Assembly (NCBI GenBank): GCA_026400435.1
Contig: JAPLOZ010000002.1
Coordinates: 29,406 to 93,405 of the forward strand
Reading direction: 5' to 3'
Source: Hyphomicrobiales bacterium
Lineage (GTDB): Bacteria > Pseudomonadota > Alphaproteobacteria > Rhizobiales > Rhizobiaceae
DNA: 64,000 bases
In this document: piece after piece, positions 54,583 to 62,770 of the stretch
Position numbering within the stretch: the stretch's first letter is position 1
How the letters are laid out: each line of letters begins with the position of its first letter
The notes under the pieces: generated by a model
Seen by the model: the letters and a program-made list of their open reading frames with translations, nothing else
The model's database searches: none
Told to the model about the DNA's origin: nothing
Translations under genes and position numbers: made by a program

Positions 54583-55629
54583 CTATCGGTCGCGCGAGCC
54601 CAGCCGCGAGCCTTCGACCGCGATCCCGAGCAACGCCTGCCGGGCAATCTCAACCGCCAGCTCCGGCCGCTGCCTGGTGGCGAGCACCGCGGTTTGAAGG
54701 CGTGCAAGGCCACGCTGCAGCGCGTCGGCGGACCAACGCTCCAGCGCTCGCTCCACAAGCTTGCGGCGCGCAAAGAAGACCGGTGGCCGCGCGGCGGCAA
54801 CGACGCTTGCCGCGTTGCGCTGAGCACCCATGTCGGCACGCATGACATGCAGCGTCTGCATCTGCCGCATCGCCGCCGCCAGCACCAGATAGGCCTGGCT
54901 GCCATTTTGCGAATGCCGTGTGTAGGCGGCGTCAAACGCATCGACCTTGCCGTCCAGAATCGCGTCGACAGCGTCATCGGCCGAGAGGCTTGAAACGTCG
55001 CCCGTCAACGCCAGCACATCGCCGAGGTCAATTTCGCGTTTGCCGTGCGCGTAAAGCGCGAGCTTGGCGATCTCGCTGCGGGTCGCGAGGCGATCGCCGC
55101 CAAGATTGCGGCGCAACGCTCCCCGCGCCTCCATCGTGATGCCCATGCCGGTCTTGCCAAGCTCGCCGTCAATCACCTGATCGATGTCGCGGTCCTCGTC
55201 TCCATAGCAGGGCAGGGCCATGCCGATGCCGCTAGCCTCGACAACAGCACGCAGGGCGGCACCCTTCTTCAGGTCGCTGGCCTCGATGAGAATCACGGCA
55301 TCGCGCGGAGGATCGGCGCTGAGCGCCTTGATATCGTCCGCCAGAGACTTCTGAGCTCCCGCATTGCGGATCCAGAGCAACCTGCGGCTGGAAAACATCG
55401 GAACGGTGCGCGCCTCGTCGAGTAGCCGGCCCTGGTCGCGCTCGGCCTCGCCGGCATCAAGCCGGACAACTGAAAAAGGATCGTCGAGCGACAGGCCGGT
55501 CTTTTCCGCGAAGGCCTTGGCGCGTTCGGATACCAGACCACGGTCAGGACCGTAGAGGAGCACGACCGAAACCTCCTCGGCAGGCCGCCGCAGCCACGCC
55601 TCGACCTCATGAGCTTTTTTCTGAGCCAT
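54583..55629 (-). CDS. holA: DNA polymerase III delta subunit
   Basis: 348 residues, the clamp-loader subunit that opens the beta sliding clamp. MAQKKAHEVEAWL opens the protein; VVLLYGPDRGLVSERAKAF, LLWIRNAGAQKSL and LIEASDLKKGAALR are typical. In-frame extension upstream to 55962 is rejected as it covers the divergent gene. In many alphaproteobacteria lptE and leuS precede holA; here neither is found, and the neighbour is an unrelated catabolic cluster. Confidence 0.93.
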   Translation of the reverse strand: MAQKKAHEVEAWLRRPAEEVSVVLLYGPDRGLVSERAKAFAEKTGLSLDDPFSVVRLDAGEAERDQGRLLDEARTVPMFSSRRLLWIRNAGAQKSLADDIKALSADPPRDAVILIEASDLKKGAALRAVVEASGIGMALPCYGDEDRDIDQVIDGELGKTGMGITMEARGALRRNLGGDRLATRSEIAKLALYAHGKREIDLGDVLALTGDVSSLSADDAVDAILDGKVDAFDAAYTRHSQNGSQAYLVLAAAMRQMQTLHVMRADMGAQRNAASVVAAARPPVFFARRKLVERALERWSADALQRGLARLQTAVLATRQRPELAVEIARQALLGIAVEGSRLGSRDR

Positions 55630-55814
55630 CAGCGCTCGATAGCACGGGGCGGCCGGGTTGCGAATGCAATTGCGGCATTTTGCGCCAGAGGCAACTTTGG
55701 CACAGGCCAGACCAATGCGAAGCCGCCTCCGCCGGGCCGCCCTCTTGACCGAACGCAGCTTCACGCTGTCAATCGCGTGCAACCGGCGACGGAACGACCG
55801 GCACCCACGAGCCC

Positions 55815-57464
55815 ATGCAGACAGCACAGCCAGCAACGCAATTTCCCGACTTCGGCCTGACGGCCGAACAGCGGCGCTTTGCCGTGCGCGGCCATTACTA
55901 CGAATATCCTGGCATGGACGGCGAGAACGGCGAGATCTGGTGCTACACCGACCGGTTTTCATACCGCCCGGGTGAAAGGGCGACGTTCCATGTCAGCGCC
56001 ACGGCCAAGAGTTTCGCCCTGCGCGTCGTGCGTGACGGCGCTGTTGAAACGCCGGTGTTCGAAACGCGCGGGATTGCCTGCGGCTGGCAGGATACGCCCG
56101 ACCAGTGCTCCGTCGAAGGCTGCGGGTGGAGCGCCACATTCGAGCTTGCGATTGGCGAGGACTGGCCGTCCGGCGCATATAGGGCGACGCTTTCCGCGCA
56201 GGGCCGCGACGGAAGCGATATCACCTGCCACCACCTGTTCATCGTCAGTCCAAAACCCGGCAAGAAAAGCGGCCGCGTCCTGCAGGTCGCCGCGACCGGC
56301 ACCTGGCTCGCCTACAACACATGGGGCGGTTCCAACGCCTATCAAGGCATCACAGGCAACGGCCGCGATCAGTATGCCCGCATGGTCTCGACCCAGCGGC
56401 CGTGGTGCCGCGGCTTCGTCGTGCTGCCGCCGGACGCACCCCGCGTGCCGCTCGAAGTGTCGATGCCGCCGAAAACCGTCCCGCGCTATCCGCACATGGA
56501 ATGGGCGCTAGCGACAGGTCACTCCAAGAAGTATGCCTCCGCCGGCTGGGCCAGCTACGACAGTCACTTCTTCCGCTGGGCCGAGCGCGCCGGATACGGC
56601 GTCGACCTCGCCAGCCAGCACGACCTGCATTTCACGACTGAAGTTCTGGACGGCTACGACTGCGTGGTCTTTGTCGGGCATGACGAATACTGGACCTGGG
56701 AAATGCGCGACGCGGTCGACCGGTATGTCGAGCGGGGAGGACAAGCAGCCCGGTTTGCCGGCAATTTCATGTGGCAAACCCGGCTGGAAGACGAAGGCCG
56801 GCGGCAGGTCTGCTACAAATACCAGGCACGCGCCGAGGATCCCGCCTACCGGACCAACAATGTGACGCGCGCGACCAATTCCTGGGATGCGCCCGAGATC
56901 GGCCGTCCAGGCGTGAAAACCTTCGGCCTTAACTCCTCCAAGGGCGTCTACGCCGGCTGGGGCGGCTGTACGCCACGCGGCGCGCGGGGCTTTCCGATCT
57001 ATCGGCCCGAACACTGGGCGTTTGCCGATACAGGGCTGTTCTACGGCGACCTGCTTGGGGCGGACAGCCACATCTACGGCTACGAGGTCGACGGGCTGGA
57101 CTACGAGATCCGCAACGGGCGCCCCTGCCCAAGCGCCGCGAGCGGCGCCCCGGAAGGCCTTGAAATACTGGCCCTCGGCATGGCCAGCCAGGTTGAAGAG
57201 GCGGATTTCCTGGTTGCCGAGGACCAGTTCTTCGGCGACGAGGACGGGCGCTTCATTGCCGAGATGCTCTATGGCGACGCCAGCGACGAGAATCTCGAAA
57301 AAGTACGCTACAGCAACGGAATGATCGTCAACTTCAAGCGCGGTCGCGGCGAAGTCTTCCACGCTGGAAGCTGCGAATGGGTGGCCGGGCTGCTGCGGCG
57401 CGACGCCATGGTGGAACGCGTGACAGCGAACGTCCTCGACCGATTTCTGAACAGGCAGGCCTGA
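55815..57464 (+). CDS. N,N-dimethylformamidase large-subunit-like protein
   Basis: 549 residues. The C-terminal region matches the N,N-dimethylformamidase beta-subunit family (YNTWGGSNAYQG at 167 onward; GHDEYWTWEMRDAVDRYV at about 288-305; FAGNFMWQTRLED). An N-terminal all-beta, lectin-like domain (about 20-150) precedes it. DMFase from Paracoccus has a mononuclear iron held by two tyrosines and a glutamate; whether they are conserved here needs an alignment. No DMFase small subunit gene is adjacent, so the substrate is probably a different amide. First gene of the cluster. Confidence 0.8.
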   Translation: MQTAQPATQFPDFGLTAEQRRFAVRGHYYEYPGMDGENGEIWCYTDRFSYRPGERATFHVSATAKSFALRVVRDGAVETPVFETRGIACGWQDTPDQCSVEGCGWSATFELAIGEDWPSGAYRATLSAQGRDGSDITCHHLFIVSPKPGKKSGRVLQVAATGTWLAYNTWGGSNAYQGITGNGRDQYARMVSTQRPWCRGFVVLPPDAPRVPLEVSMPPKTVPRYPHMEWALATGHSKKYASAGWASYDSHFFRWAERAGYGVDLASQHDLHFTTEVLDGYDCVVFVGHDEYWTWEMRDAVDRYVERGGQAARFAGNFMWQTRLEDEGRRQVCYKYQARAEDPAYRTNNVTRATNSWDAPEIGRPGVKTFGLNSSKGVYAGWGGCTPRGARGFPIYRPEHWAFADTGLFYGDLLGADSHIYGYEVDGLDYEIRNGRPCPSAASGAPEGLEILALGMASQVEEADFLVAEDQFFGDEDGRFIAEMLYGDASDENLEKVRYSNGMIVNFKRGRGEVFHAGSCEWVAGLLRRDAMVERVTANVLDRFLNRQA

Positions 57465-57466
57465 AC

Positions 57467-58846
57467 ATGTTGAAGACCACGGGTGAAACCGCCGCCAACA
57501 CGCGCCCCTCGCACCTGTTCTATGTGACGCGGCTGCGCCGGCCGCTCGTCGACCGCGCCGAAGGTATCTATCTCTGGACACAGGACGGGCGTCGCTTCAT
57601 CGATGGTTCGAGCGGCCCGGTCGCGGTGAACCTCGGCTACGGCAACAGGCATGTGCTGGACGCCATGAAGCGCCAGATGGAGAAGACCACCTTCGCCTAT
57701 CGCCTGCATTTTGAAAACGAACCGGCTGAAGACCTCGCGCGCGACCTCGCCGGCCGCATGCCTGGCGGGCTCGACCGCATCTTCTTCGTCTCTGGCGGTT
57801 CCGAGGCGGTCGAAGCTTGCATCAAGCTGGCGCGCCAATGGGCGGTCGCCACCGGCCAGCCGAAACGCTGGAAGGTCATCGGGCGGATGCCTTCCTATCA
57901 CGGTGGAACATACGGCGCGCTGTCGGTCACCGGCGATGGCCTGCTGACCGACAGCTTTGCCGACCAGATACGCATGATGCCTTCCATCCCGGCGCCAACC
58001 GCATACCGCGACCGCGATAACCTTTCGCTGGAGCAGCGCGGCCTGAAATACGCCGACATGCTGGAAGAGAAGATCCTCGCCGAGGGGCCCGAAAGCGTCG
58101 TGGCCTTCATCATGGAACCGATAGGCGGCGCTGCCACAAACGCGCTGGTCGCGCCCGATAGCTACTACCCGCGCATTCGCGAGATATGCGACCGCCACGG
58201 CATATTGCTGATCCATGACGAAGTGATGAGCGGCGTTGCCAGGACGGGCAAATTCCTCGGCGGCGATCACTGGAACTGCCGGCCGGACATTGTCTCGCTG
58301 TCCAAGGGCATCGGTTCGGGATATGCCGCGCTGGGCGCGATGGCGGCGCCTGAGCGCATCGTGCGACCGGTGCTCGACATGGGCGGCTTCCAGCACGGCC
58401 ATACCTATGCCGGCAATCCGCTTGCCTGCGCCGCCGGCCTCGCGGTGATGCAGGAGATCGACCGGCTGAAGCTGACCGAAAACGCGACCGAGCGCGGCAA
58501 AGACCTGCTTTGCGCGCTACGCGACCTTGCGGGGCGCTTCCCGTTTATCGGCGACGTGCGCGGCAAAGGCCTGATGACTGCGATCGAGTTCGTGGCGGAC
58601 CCGGCAACCATGGCATTGCTGCCCGCCAGCGTGAAGATCGGCCAGCGCGTACTCGACCTTGCCTACGAGCGCGGGCTGATAGTCTACTTCCGGCGGGTCA
58701 AGGGCGGCGTCCAGGGCGACTGCGTCATGGTGGCGCCGCCGCTGATCGTCACCCGCGAACAGATCGGCGAGATCGTTTCGATCCTCGGCGAGGCCATCGC
58801 CATCGCGGCTCGCGAATTGCAGCTCCCCGTCAATGGCGGGGGCTGA
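57467..58846 (+). CDS. Class III pyridoxal-phosphate aminotransferase
   Basis: 459 residues. The PLP lysine is Lys280 in SLSKGIGSGYAALGAM; HDEV (Asp251) holds the pyridine nitrogen, and FFVSGGSEAVEACIKLAR is the phosphate site. These enzymes move omega-amino groups (putrescine, beta-alanine, taurine and similar). It starts 2 bp past the dimethylformamidase-like gene and overlaps the next gene by 14 nt if that starts at 58833. It could supply the beta-keto acid for the following cleavage enzyme. Confidence 0.9.
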   Translation: MLKTTGETAANTRPSHLFYVTRLRRPLVDRAEGIYLWTQDGRRFIDGSSGPVAVNLGYGNRHVLDAMKRQMEKTTFAYRLHFENEPAEDLARDLAGRMPGGLDRIFFVSGGSEAVEACIKLARQWAVATGQPKRWKVIGRMPSYHGGTYGALSVTGDGLLTDSFADQIRMMPSIPAPTAYRDRDNLSLEQRGLKYADMLEEKILAEGPESVVAFIMEPIGGAATNALVAPDSYYPRIREICDRHGILLIHDEVMSGVARTGKFLGGDHWNCRPDIVSLSKGIGSGYAALGAMAAPERIVRPVLDMGGFQHGHTYAGNPLACAAGLAVMQEIDRLKLTENATERGKDLLCALRDLAGRFPFIGDVRGKGLMTAIEFVADPATMALLPASVKIGQRVLDLAYERGLIVYFRRVKGGVQGDCVMVAPPLIVTREQIGEIVSILGEAIAIAARELQLPVNGGG

Positions 58847-59777
58847 CGTGGCAAGCAGGAAAGTGATCATTACCTGCGCGGTGACCGGTTCCGTGCACAC
58901 GCCGACGATGAGCCCCTATCTGCCGGTTACGCCCGACCAGATCGCGGCGGAGGCAATCGCGGCAGCCGAGGCCGGCGCGTCGATCCTGCACCTTCATGCG
59001 CGCGATCCCGCAAGCGGCAGGCCCACCGCCGACCCTGATGTGTTCATGCAGTTCCTGCCGCGCATCAAGCAAATGACCGACGCAGTCATCAACATCACGA
59101 CCGGCGGATCTTCGCTGATGACCCTCGACGAGCGCCTGGCCGCGCCCTTGCGGGCCGAACCGGAGATGTGTTCGCTCAACATGGGATCGATGAACTTCGG
59201 CCTCTTTCCGATGCTCGACAAGCCGCGTTCGTGGCAACACGCATGGGAGCCGAAACTGCTTGAGGCAACGCGCGACACGATCTTCAAGAATACATTCGCC
59301 GACATGGAAACGGTGCTGGAGAAGCTTGGCCGCGACCGTGGCGCGCGGTTCGAGTTCGAATGCTACGATGTCGGCCATCTCTATTCGCTGGCGCATTTCC
59401 TGGAACGTGGCCTGGTATCGGGGCCGCTGTTCATCCAGTTCGTGTTTGGCATACTCGGTGGCATCGGGGCGGACCCCGAAAACCTGGTCCATATGAAGCG
59501 CATCGCCGACAAGCTGTTTGGTTCCCAATACCAATTCTCTGTTCTGGCGGCCGGCCGTCATCAGATGCCGATGCTTTCGGTCGCGGCCGCGATGGGCGGC
59601 AATGTCCGCGTCGGGCTCGAGGATTCGCTGTATGACGGCAGGACCCTCGCAAGGTCGAACGCGGACCAGGTCCGTCGCATCCGATCGATCCTCGACGGGC
59701 TGGCGCTCGAGGTGGCGACACCGGCAGAGGCGCGCTCCATGCTGGCGCTCAAGGGTGGCGACCGGGTGGCGTTTTGA
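58833..59777 (+). CDS. Beta-keto acid cleavage enzyme (BKACE, DUF849)
   Basis: 314 residues. The zinc ligands are His53 and His55 in ILHLHARDPASGRP and Glu263 in VRVGLEDSLYDG. The family condenses a beta-keto acid with acetyl-CoA and splits it to acetoacetate plus a new CoA ester; the founder is 3-keto-5-aminohexanoate cleavage enzyme of lysine fermentation. Specificity differs widely and is not readable here. GTG 58848 is an alternative start, 1 bp after the aminotransferase stop. Neighbours make an amine-derived beta-keto acid likely. Confidence 0.92.
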   Translation: MAGADVASRKVIITCAVTGSVHTPTMSPYLPVTPDQIAAEAIAAAEAGASILHLHARDPASGRPTADPDVFMQFLPRIKQMTDAVINITTGGSSLMTLDERLAAPLRAEPEMCSLNMGSMNFGLFPMLDKPRSWQHAWEPKLLEATRDTIFKNTFADMETVLEKLGRDRGARFEFECYDVGHLYSLAHFLERGLVSGPLFIQFVFGILGGIGADPENLVHMKRIADKLFGSQYQFSVLAAGRHQMPMLSVAAAMGGNVRVGLEDSLYDGRTLARSNADQVRRIRSILDGLALEVATPAEARSMLALKGGDRVAF

Positions 59778-60274
59778 TCACTATCCGCTTCGCCACTATC
59801 GATGACGCCGATGCGGTCTTTGCGGCGCTCGAAGGCATAGCGGAGACGGTGAAGGAACGCCACAAGCTGAAGAGTTCGCCAGACGACATCAGGCAATTTG
59901 GATTCGGCGCGCATCCGGCCTTCGAAACGCTTGTCGCGGAGGTCGATGGACACTTTGCCGGCTGTTGTATCTTCTTCCCCAGCTTCTCGACCTGGATCGG
60001 CCGGCCGGGCGTCTACGTGCAGGATTTCTACGTCGCCGAAACATTCCGCGGGCAGGGGGTCGGCGAGAGGATGCTGCGCCGTGTCGCGGCTATCGTGCGG
60101 GCGCGTGGCGGCTGCTACATGCGCCTTGCGGTGGATACTGGGAACCATCGGGCGCAGGCGTTCTATGCGCGCATTGGGGTCAAGCATTCCGAGACCGAAC
60201 AGATCCATGCGGCTTACGGCGATGACTTCGACAGGCTCGCCGATGCGGATCCAGCGCAGGAGACCAGGCTGTGA
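59774..60274 (+). CDS. GNAT N-acetyltransferase
   Basis: 166 residues starting TTG 59774, overlapping the BKACE stop by 4 nt. The acetyl-CoA loop RGQGVGERMLRRV and FYVAETFRGQG place it in the diamine/spermidine-like GNAT group (compare VQDFYVAETFRGQGVG). It may acetylate a small amine; the next gene encodes a deacetylase. Substrate is inference. Confidence 0.85.
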   Translation: MITIRFATIDDADAVFAALEGIAETVKERHKLKSSPDDIRQFGFGAHPAFETLVAEVDGHFAGCCIFFPSFSTWIGRPGVYVQDFYVAETFRGQGVGERMLRRVAAIVRARGGCYMRLAVDTGNHRAQAFYARIGVKHSETEQIHAAYGDDFDRLADADPAQETRL

Positions 60275-61302
60275 AAGCTTTCTTTGCCGACCAACAGCTT
60301 CTTCACGACCCGAAGTCCTTCCTGTCTTCGGGGGCGCCGAGGCCAAACCCGGAAGTGCCCGAACGCGTCGCGCGGCTGCTCGAAGCAGCGACTGCGGCCG
60401 GCTGCGCGGTCGAACGCCCGAACGGCTTTGGGCTGGGGCCGATCGCTGCGATCCACACGGCCGAATATATCGAGTTTCTCCAGCACATTTTCGAACGCTG
60501 GCAGCGCATCGAGGGCGCCTCGGCGGAAGTCATCCCCAACATCCACCCGATTGCGCGGGGCGGAGCGAGGCCGGCGTCGGCGGTCGGGCAGGCTGGCTAT
60601 CACATGGCCGACACCTCCTGCCCGATTTCGCGGCATACATTCGAAAGCTCGTGCTGGAGCGCCTGGACAGCCGTTGCAGCAGCAGAGGCAGTCGAGGCCG
60701 GGGCGTCGTCGGCCTACGCGCTTTGCCGTCCGCCCGGGCACCATGCCTTCGCCGACGTGGCCGGCGGCTTCTGCTTCTTCAACAATTCCGCGATCGCAGC
60801 GCAACGGTTGCGCAAGGTTGCCGACCGCGTGGCGATCCTCGACGTCGACCTGCATCACGGCAACGGCACGCAAGGCGTGTTCTATGGACGCGGCGACGTG
60901 CTGACGGTCTCGATCCATGCCGACCCCGAGCGCTTCTATCCGTTCTTCTGGGGGTATGCCGGCGAACGCGGGGAAGGGCCGGGTCTCGGCGCGAATTTCA
61001 ACCTGCCGCTGGCAAGGAAGTCCGGCGACGACATCTTCCTCGATGCGCTGTCCTCGGCGGTCAGGCGTATCGAGGCCTTCGCACCCGACGCGCTTGTCGT
61101 CGCGCTTGGTCTCGACGCTTATGAGGGTGACCCGTTCGGCGGGCTCTGCGTCACGACGCCCGGCTTCGCGCGCATCGGCGAAGCGATTGCCGGACTGGGG
61201 CTGCCAAGCGTCGTCGTTCAGGAGGGCGGCTATCTCTGCGACGCCCTTTCTGCCAATTTAACGTCGTTTCTGACCGGTTTCGCCAGCCGCCACAAGATTT
61301 AG
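60271..61302 (+). CDS. Acetylpolyamine deacetylase-like, class II HDAC family
   Basis: 343 residues from GTG 60271, overlapping the GNAT stop by 4 nt. Zinc ligands are Asp193 and His195 in LDVDLHHGNGTQ and Asp282 in LGLDAYEGDP; the acid-base pair is His157-His158 in RPPGHHAFAD, and Tyr321 is the catalytic Tyr in EGGYLC. The length matches the bacterial acetylpolyamine aminohydrolase group (341 in Mycoplana). All catalytic residues are present. It probably removes an acetyl group from a small amine in the same pathway. Confidence 0.9.
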   Translation: MKAFFADQQLLHDPKSFLSSGAPRPNPEVPERVARLLEAATAAGCAVERPNGFGLGPIAAIHTAEYIEFLQHIFERWQRIEGASAEVIPNIHPIARGGARPASAVGQAGYHMADTSCPISRHTFESSCWSAWTAVAAAEAVEAGASSAYALCRPPGHHAFADVAGGFCFFNNSAIAAQRLRKVADRVAILDVDLHHGNGTQGVFYGRGDVLTVSIHADPERFYPFFWGYAGERGEGPGLGANFNLPLARKSGDDIFLDALSSAVRRIEAFAPDALVVALGLDAYEGDPFGGLCVTTPGFARIGEAIAGLGLPSVVVQEGGYLCDALSANLTSFLTGFASRHKI

Positions 61303-61345
61303 CCACCTTTCGACGACTGGACCGGACGGGGCGAAGTGTTGCAAA

Positions 61346-61358
61346 CTGGTAGGACCAG
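61346..61358. promoter_or_regulatory. Inverted repeat CTGGT-AGG-ACCAG upstream of the M24 gene
   Basis: A perfect 5+3+5 inverted repeat in the 113-bp gap before the M24 gene, with flanking AA on one side. TGGT-N3-ACCA palindromes are typical of GntR-family (FadR/FCD) operators. No regulator gene is within the window. Confidence 0.45.
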
Positions 61359-61415
61359 CCTCGGGCCGAGGGACACGGCGTCGATCTGGCTGGTAGAAGA
61401 TACAGGAAAGCCGCC

Positions 61416-62609
61416 ATGGACGCAGTGCCCGGAACCACCCAGCAAGCAAAGCCGCCGTTCGACCAGACACGGCTCGACAGGCTGATGGAGGAAGCAGACC
61501 TCGACTTCATCGTCGCGGCGTCGAAACACAACGTCCAGTATCTCCTGGGCGGCTACAAGTTCATCTTCTTCTCCGCCATGGACGCGATCGGCCACAGCCG
61601 CTACCTGCCGCTCGTCATATATGAGAGGGGCAGGCCGGACCGCGCCGCCTATATCGGCAACAAGATGGAGTCCGGCGAACATCATAACCGGCCTTTCTGG
61701 ACGCCCGAGGTCCACACCGCGACCTGGGGTTCGCTCGACGCGGCGGCACTCGCGGCCGACCATTTCGCAAGGATCGGACGCACCGAGGCCCGCATCGGCA
61801 TCGAGCCGGCCTTCCTGCCGTCCGACGCCTACATCTCGCTGCGCAAGGCGCTGCCCGATGCCAAGGTTTTCGACGCGACCCCGACCTTCGAGCGGATGCG
61901 GGCGCTGAAGACGACCGAGGAACTCGCCAAGCTGCGCACGGCGTCGGAACTGATTACAGAATCGATGCTGGCCACGATCGCTGCATCGCATGAAGGCTCC
62001 ACCAAGGCGCAAATCGTCGAGCAGCTGCGGCGGGAGGAAACCAACCGCGGGCTGCATTTCGAATATTGCCTGCTGACGCTCGGCTCAAGCCACAACCGCG
62101 CCGTGTCGCCCCAGGCCTGGGCAAAGGGCGAGGTGCTGTCGATCGATTCGGGCGGCAACTATCACGGCTATATCGGCGATCTCTGCCGGATGGGCATACT
62201 TGGCGAGCCCGACGCGGAACTCGAAGACCTGCTGCACGAGATTGACGCCATCCAGCAGGCGGCTTTCTCCAAGATCAAGGCAGGCGCGCTCGGCGAGGAC
62301 GCAATCGTCGAGGCCGAAGCGACGCTCAAGACTTCGCCGTCGGCCGCCTTTACCGATTTCTTCTGCCACGGCATGGGTCTCATCTCGCACGAGGCGCCGT
62401 TCCTGATGACCAACCACCCGGTCGCCTATGAAGGCATCGACGCGGACCGACCACTGGAAGAGAACATGGTGCTCTCCGTCGAGACGACGATGCACCACCC
62501 CAAACGCGGCTTCATCAAGCTTGAGGACACACTGGCGGTGACGGCGACCGGCTTCCAGATGTTCGGCGAGACTGGCCGCGGCTGGAACAGGGGCGGCGCT
62601 GCCGCCTGA
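61416..62609 (+). CDS. M24-family metallohydrolase, Xaa-Pro peptidase-like
   Basis: 397 residues with the creatinase/aminopeptidase P fold. All five metal ligands are visible: Asp244 and Asp255 (SIDSGGNYHGYIGDLCR), His318 (FFCHGMGLISHE), Glu356 (VLSVETTMH) and Glu370 (GFIKLEDT). Family members include aminopeptidase P, creatinase and ectoine hydrolase; specificity cannot be told. It is separated from the deacetylase gene by 113 bp with a possible operator. Confidence 0.88.
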   Translation: MDAVPGTTQQAKPPFDQTRLDRLMEEADLDFIVAASKHNVQYLLGGYKFIFFSAMDAIGHSRYLPLVIYERGRPDRAAYIGNKMESGEHHNRPFWTPEVHTATWGSLDAAALAADHFARIGRTEARIGIEPAFLPSDAYISLRKALPDAKVFDATPTFERMRALKTTEELAKLRTASELITESMLATIAASHEGSTKAQIVEQLRREETNRGLHFEYCLLTLGSSHNRAVSPQAWAKGEVLSIDSGGNYHGYIGDLCRMGILGEPDAELEDLLHEIDAIQQAAFSKIKAGALGEDAIVEAEATLKTSPSAAFTDFFCHGMGLISHEAPFLMTNHPVAYEGIDADRPLEENMVLSVETTMHHPKRGFIKLEDTLAVTATGFQMFGETGRGWNRGGAAA

Positions 62610-62650
62610 TCGGCCCCGCGCGCTGGCAAAGCGGGCCCACTTGCAGCCAA

Positions 62651-62666
62651 CTTCATTCTCATGAAG
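62651..62666. promoter_or_regulatory. Inverted repeat CTTCAT-TCTC-ATGAAG upstream of the flavin oxidoreductase
   Basis: A perfect 6+4+6 inverted repeat in the 161-bp gap between the M24 and oxidoreductase genes, about 105 bp before the ATG. It lacks a following T run, so it is more like an operator than a terminator. Confidence 0.3.
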
Positions 62667-62770
62667 GCTGATGCGACGCTTCGGCCGGTCCTGCCCATCC
62701 CAATATGGCGGCGCCAAACTTGCGCGCACGGCCCGGCCGCTTAAGTATCAGTATTCCCCAGGAGCACAGC

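Noticed and set aside
55630..55962. Upstream extension of holA, possibly an lptE remnant
   Set aside because: Open in frame but Arg/Ser-rich, without a lipoprotein signal; MAQKKAHEVEAWL is the normal HolA start.
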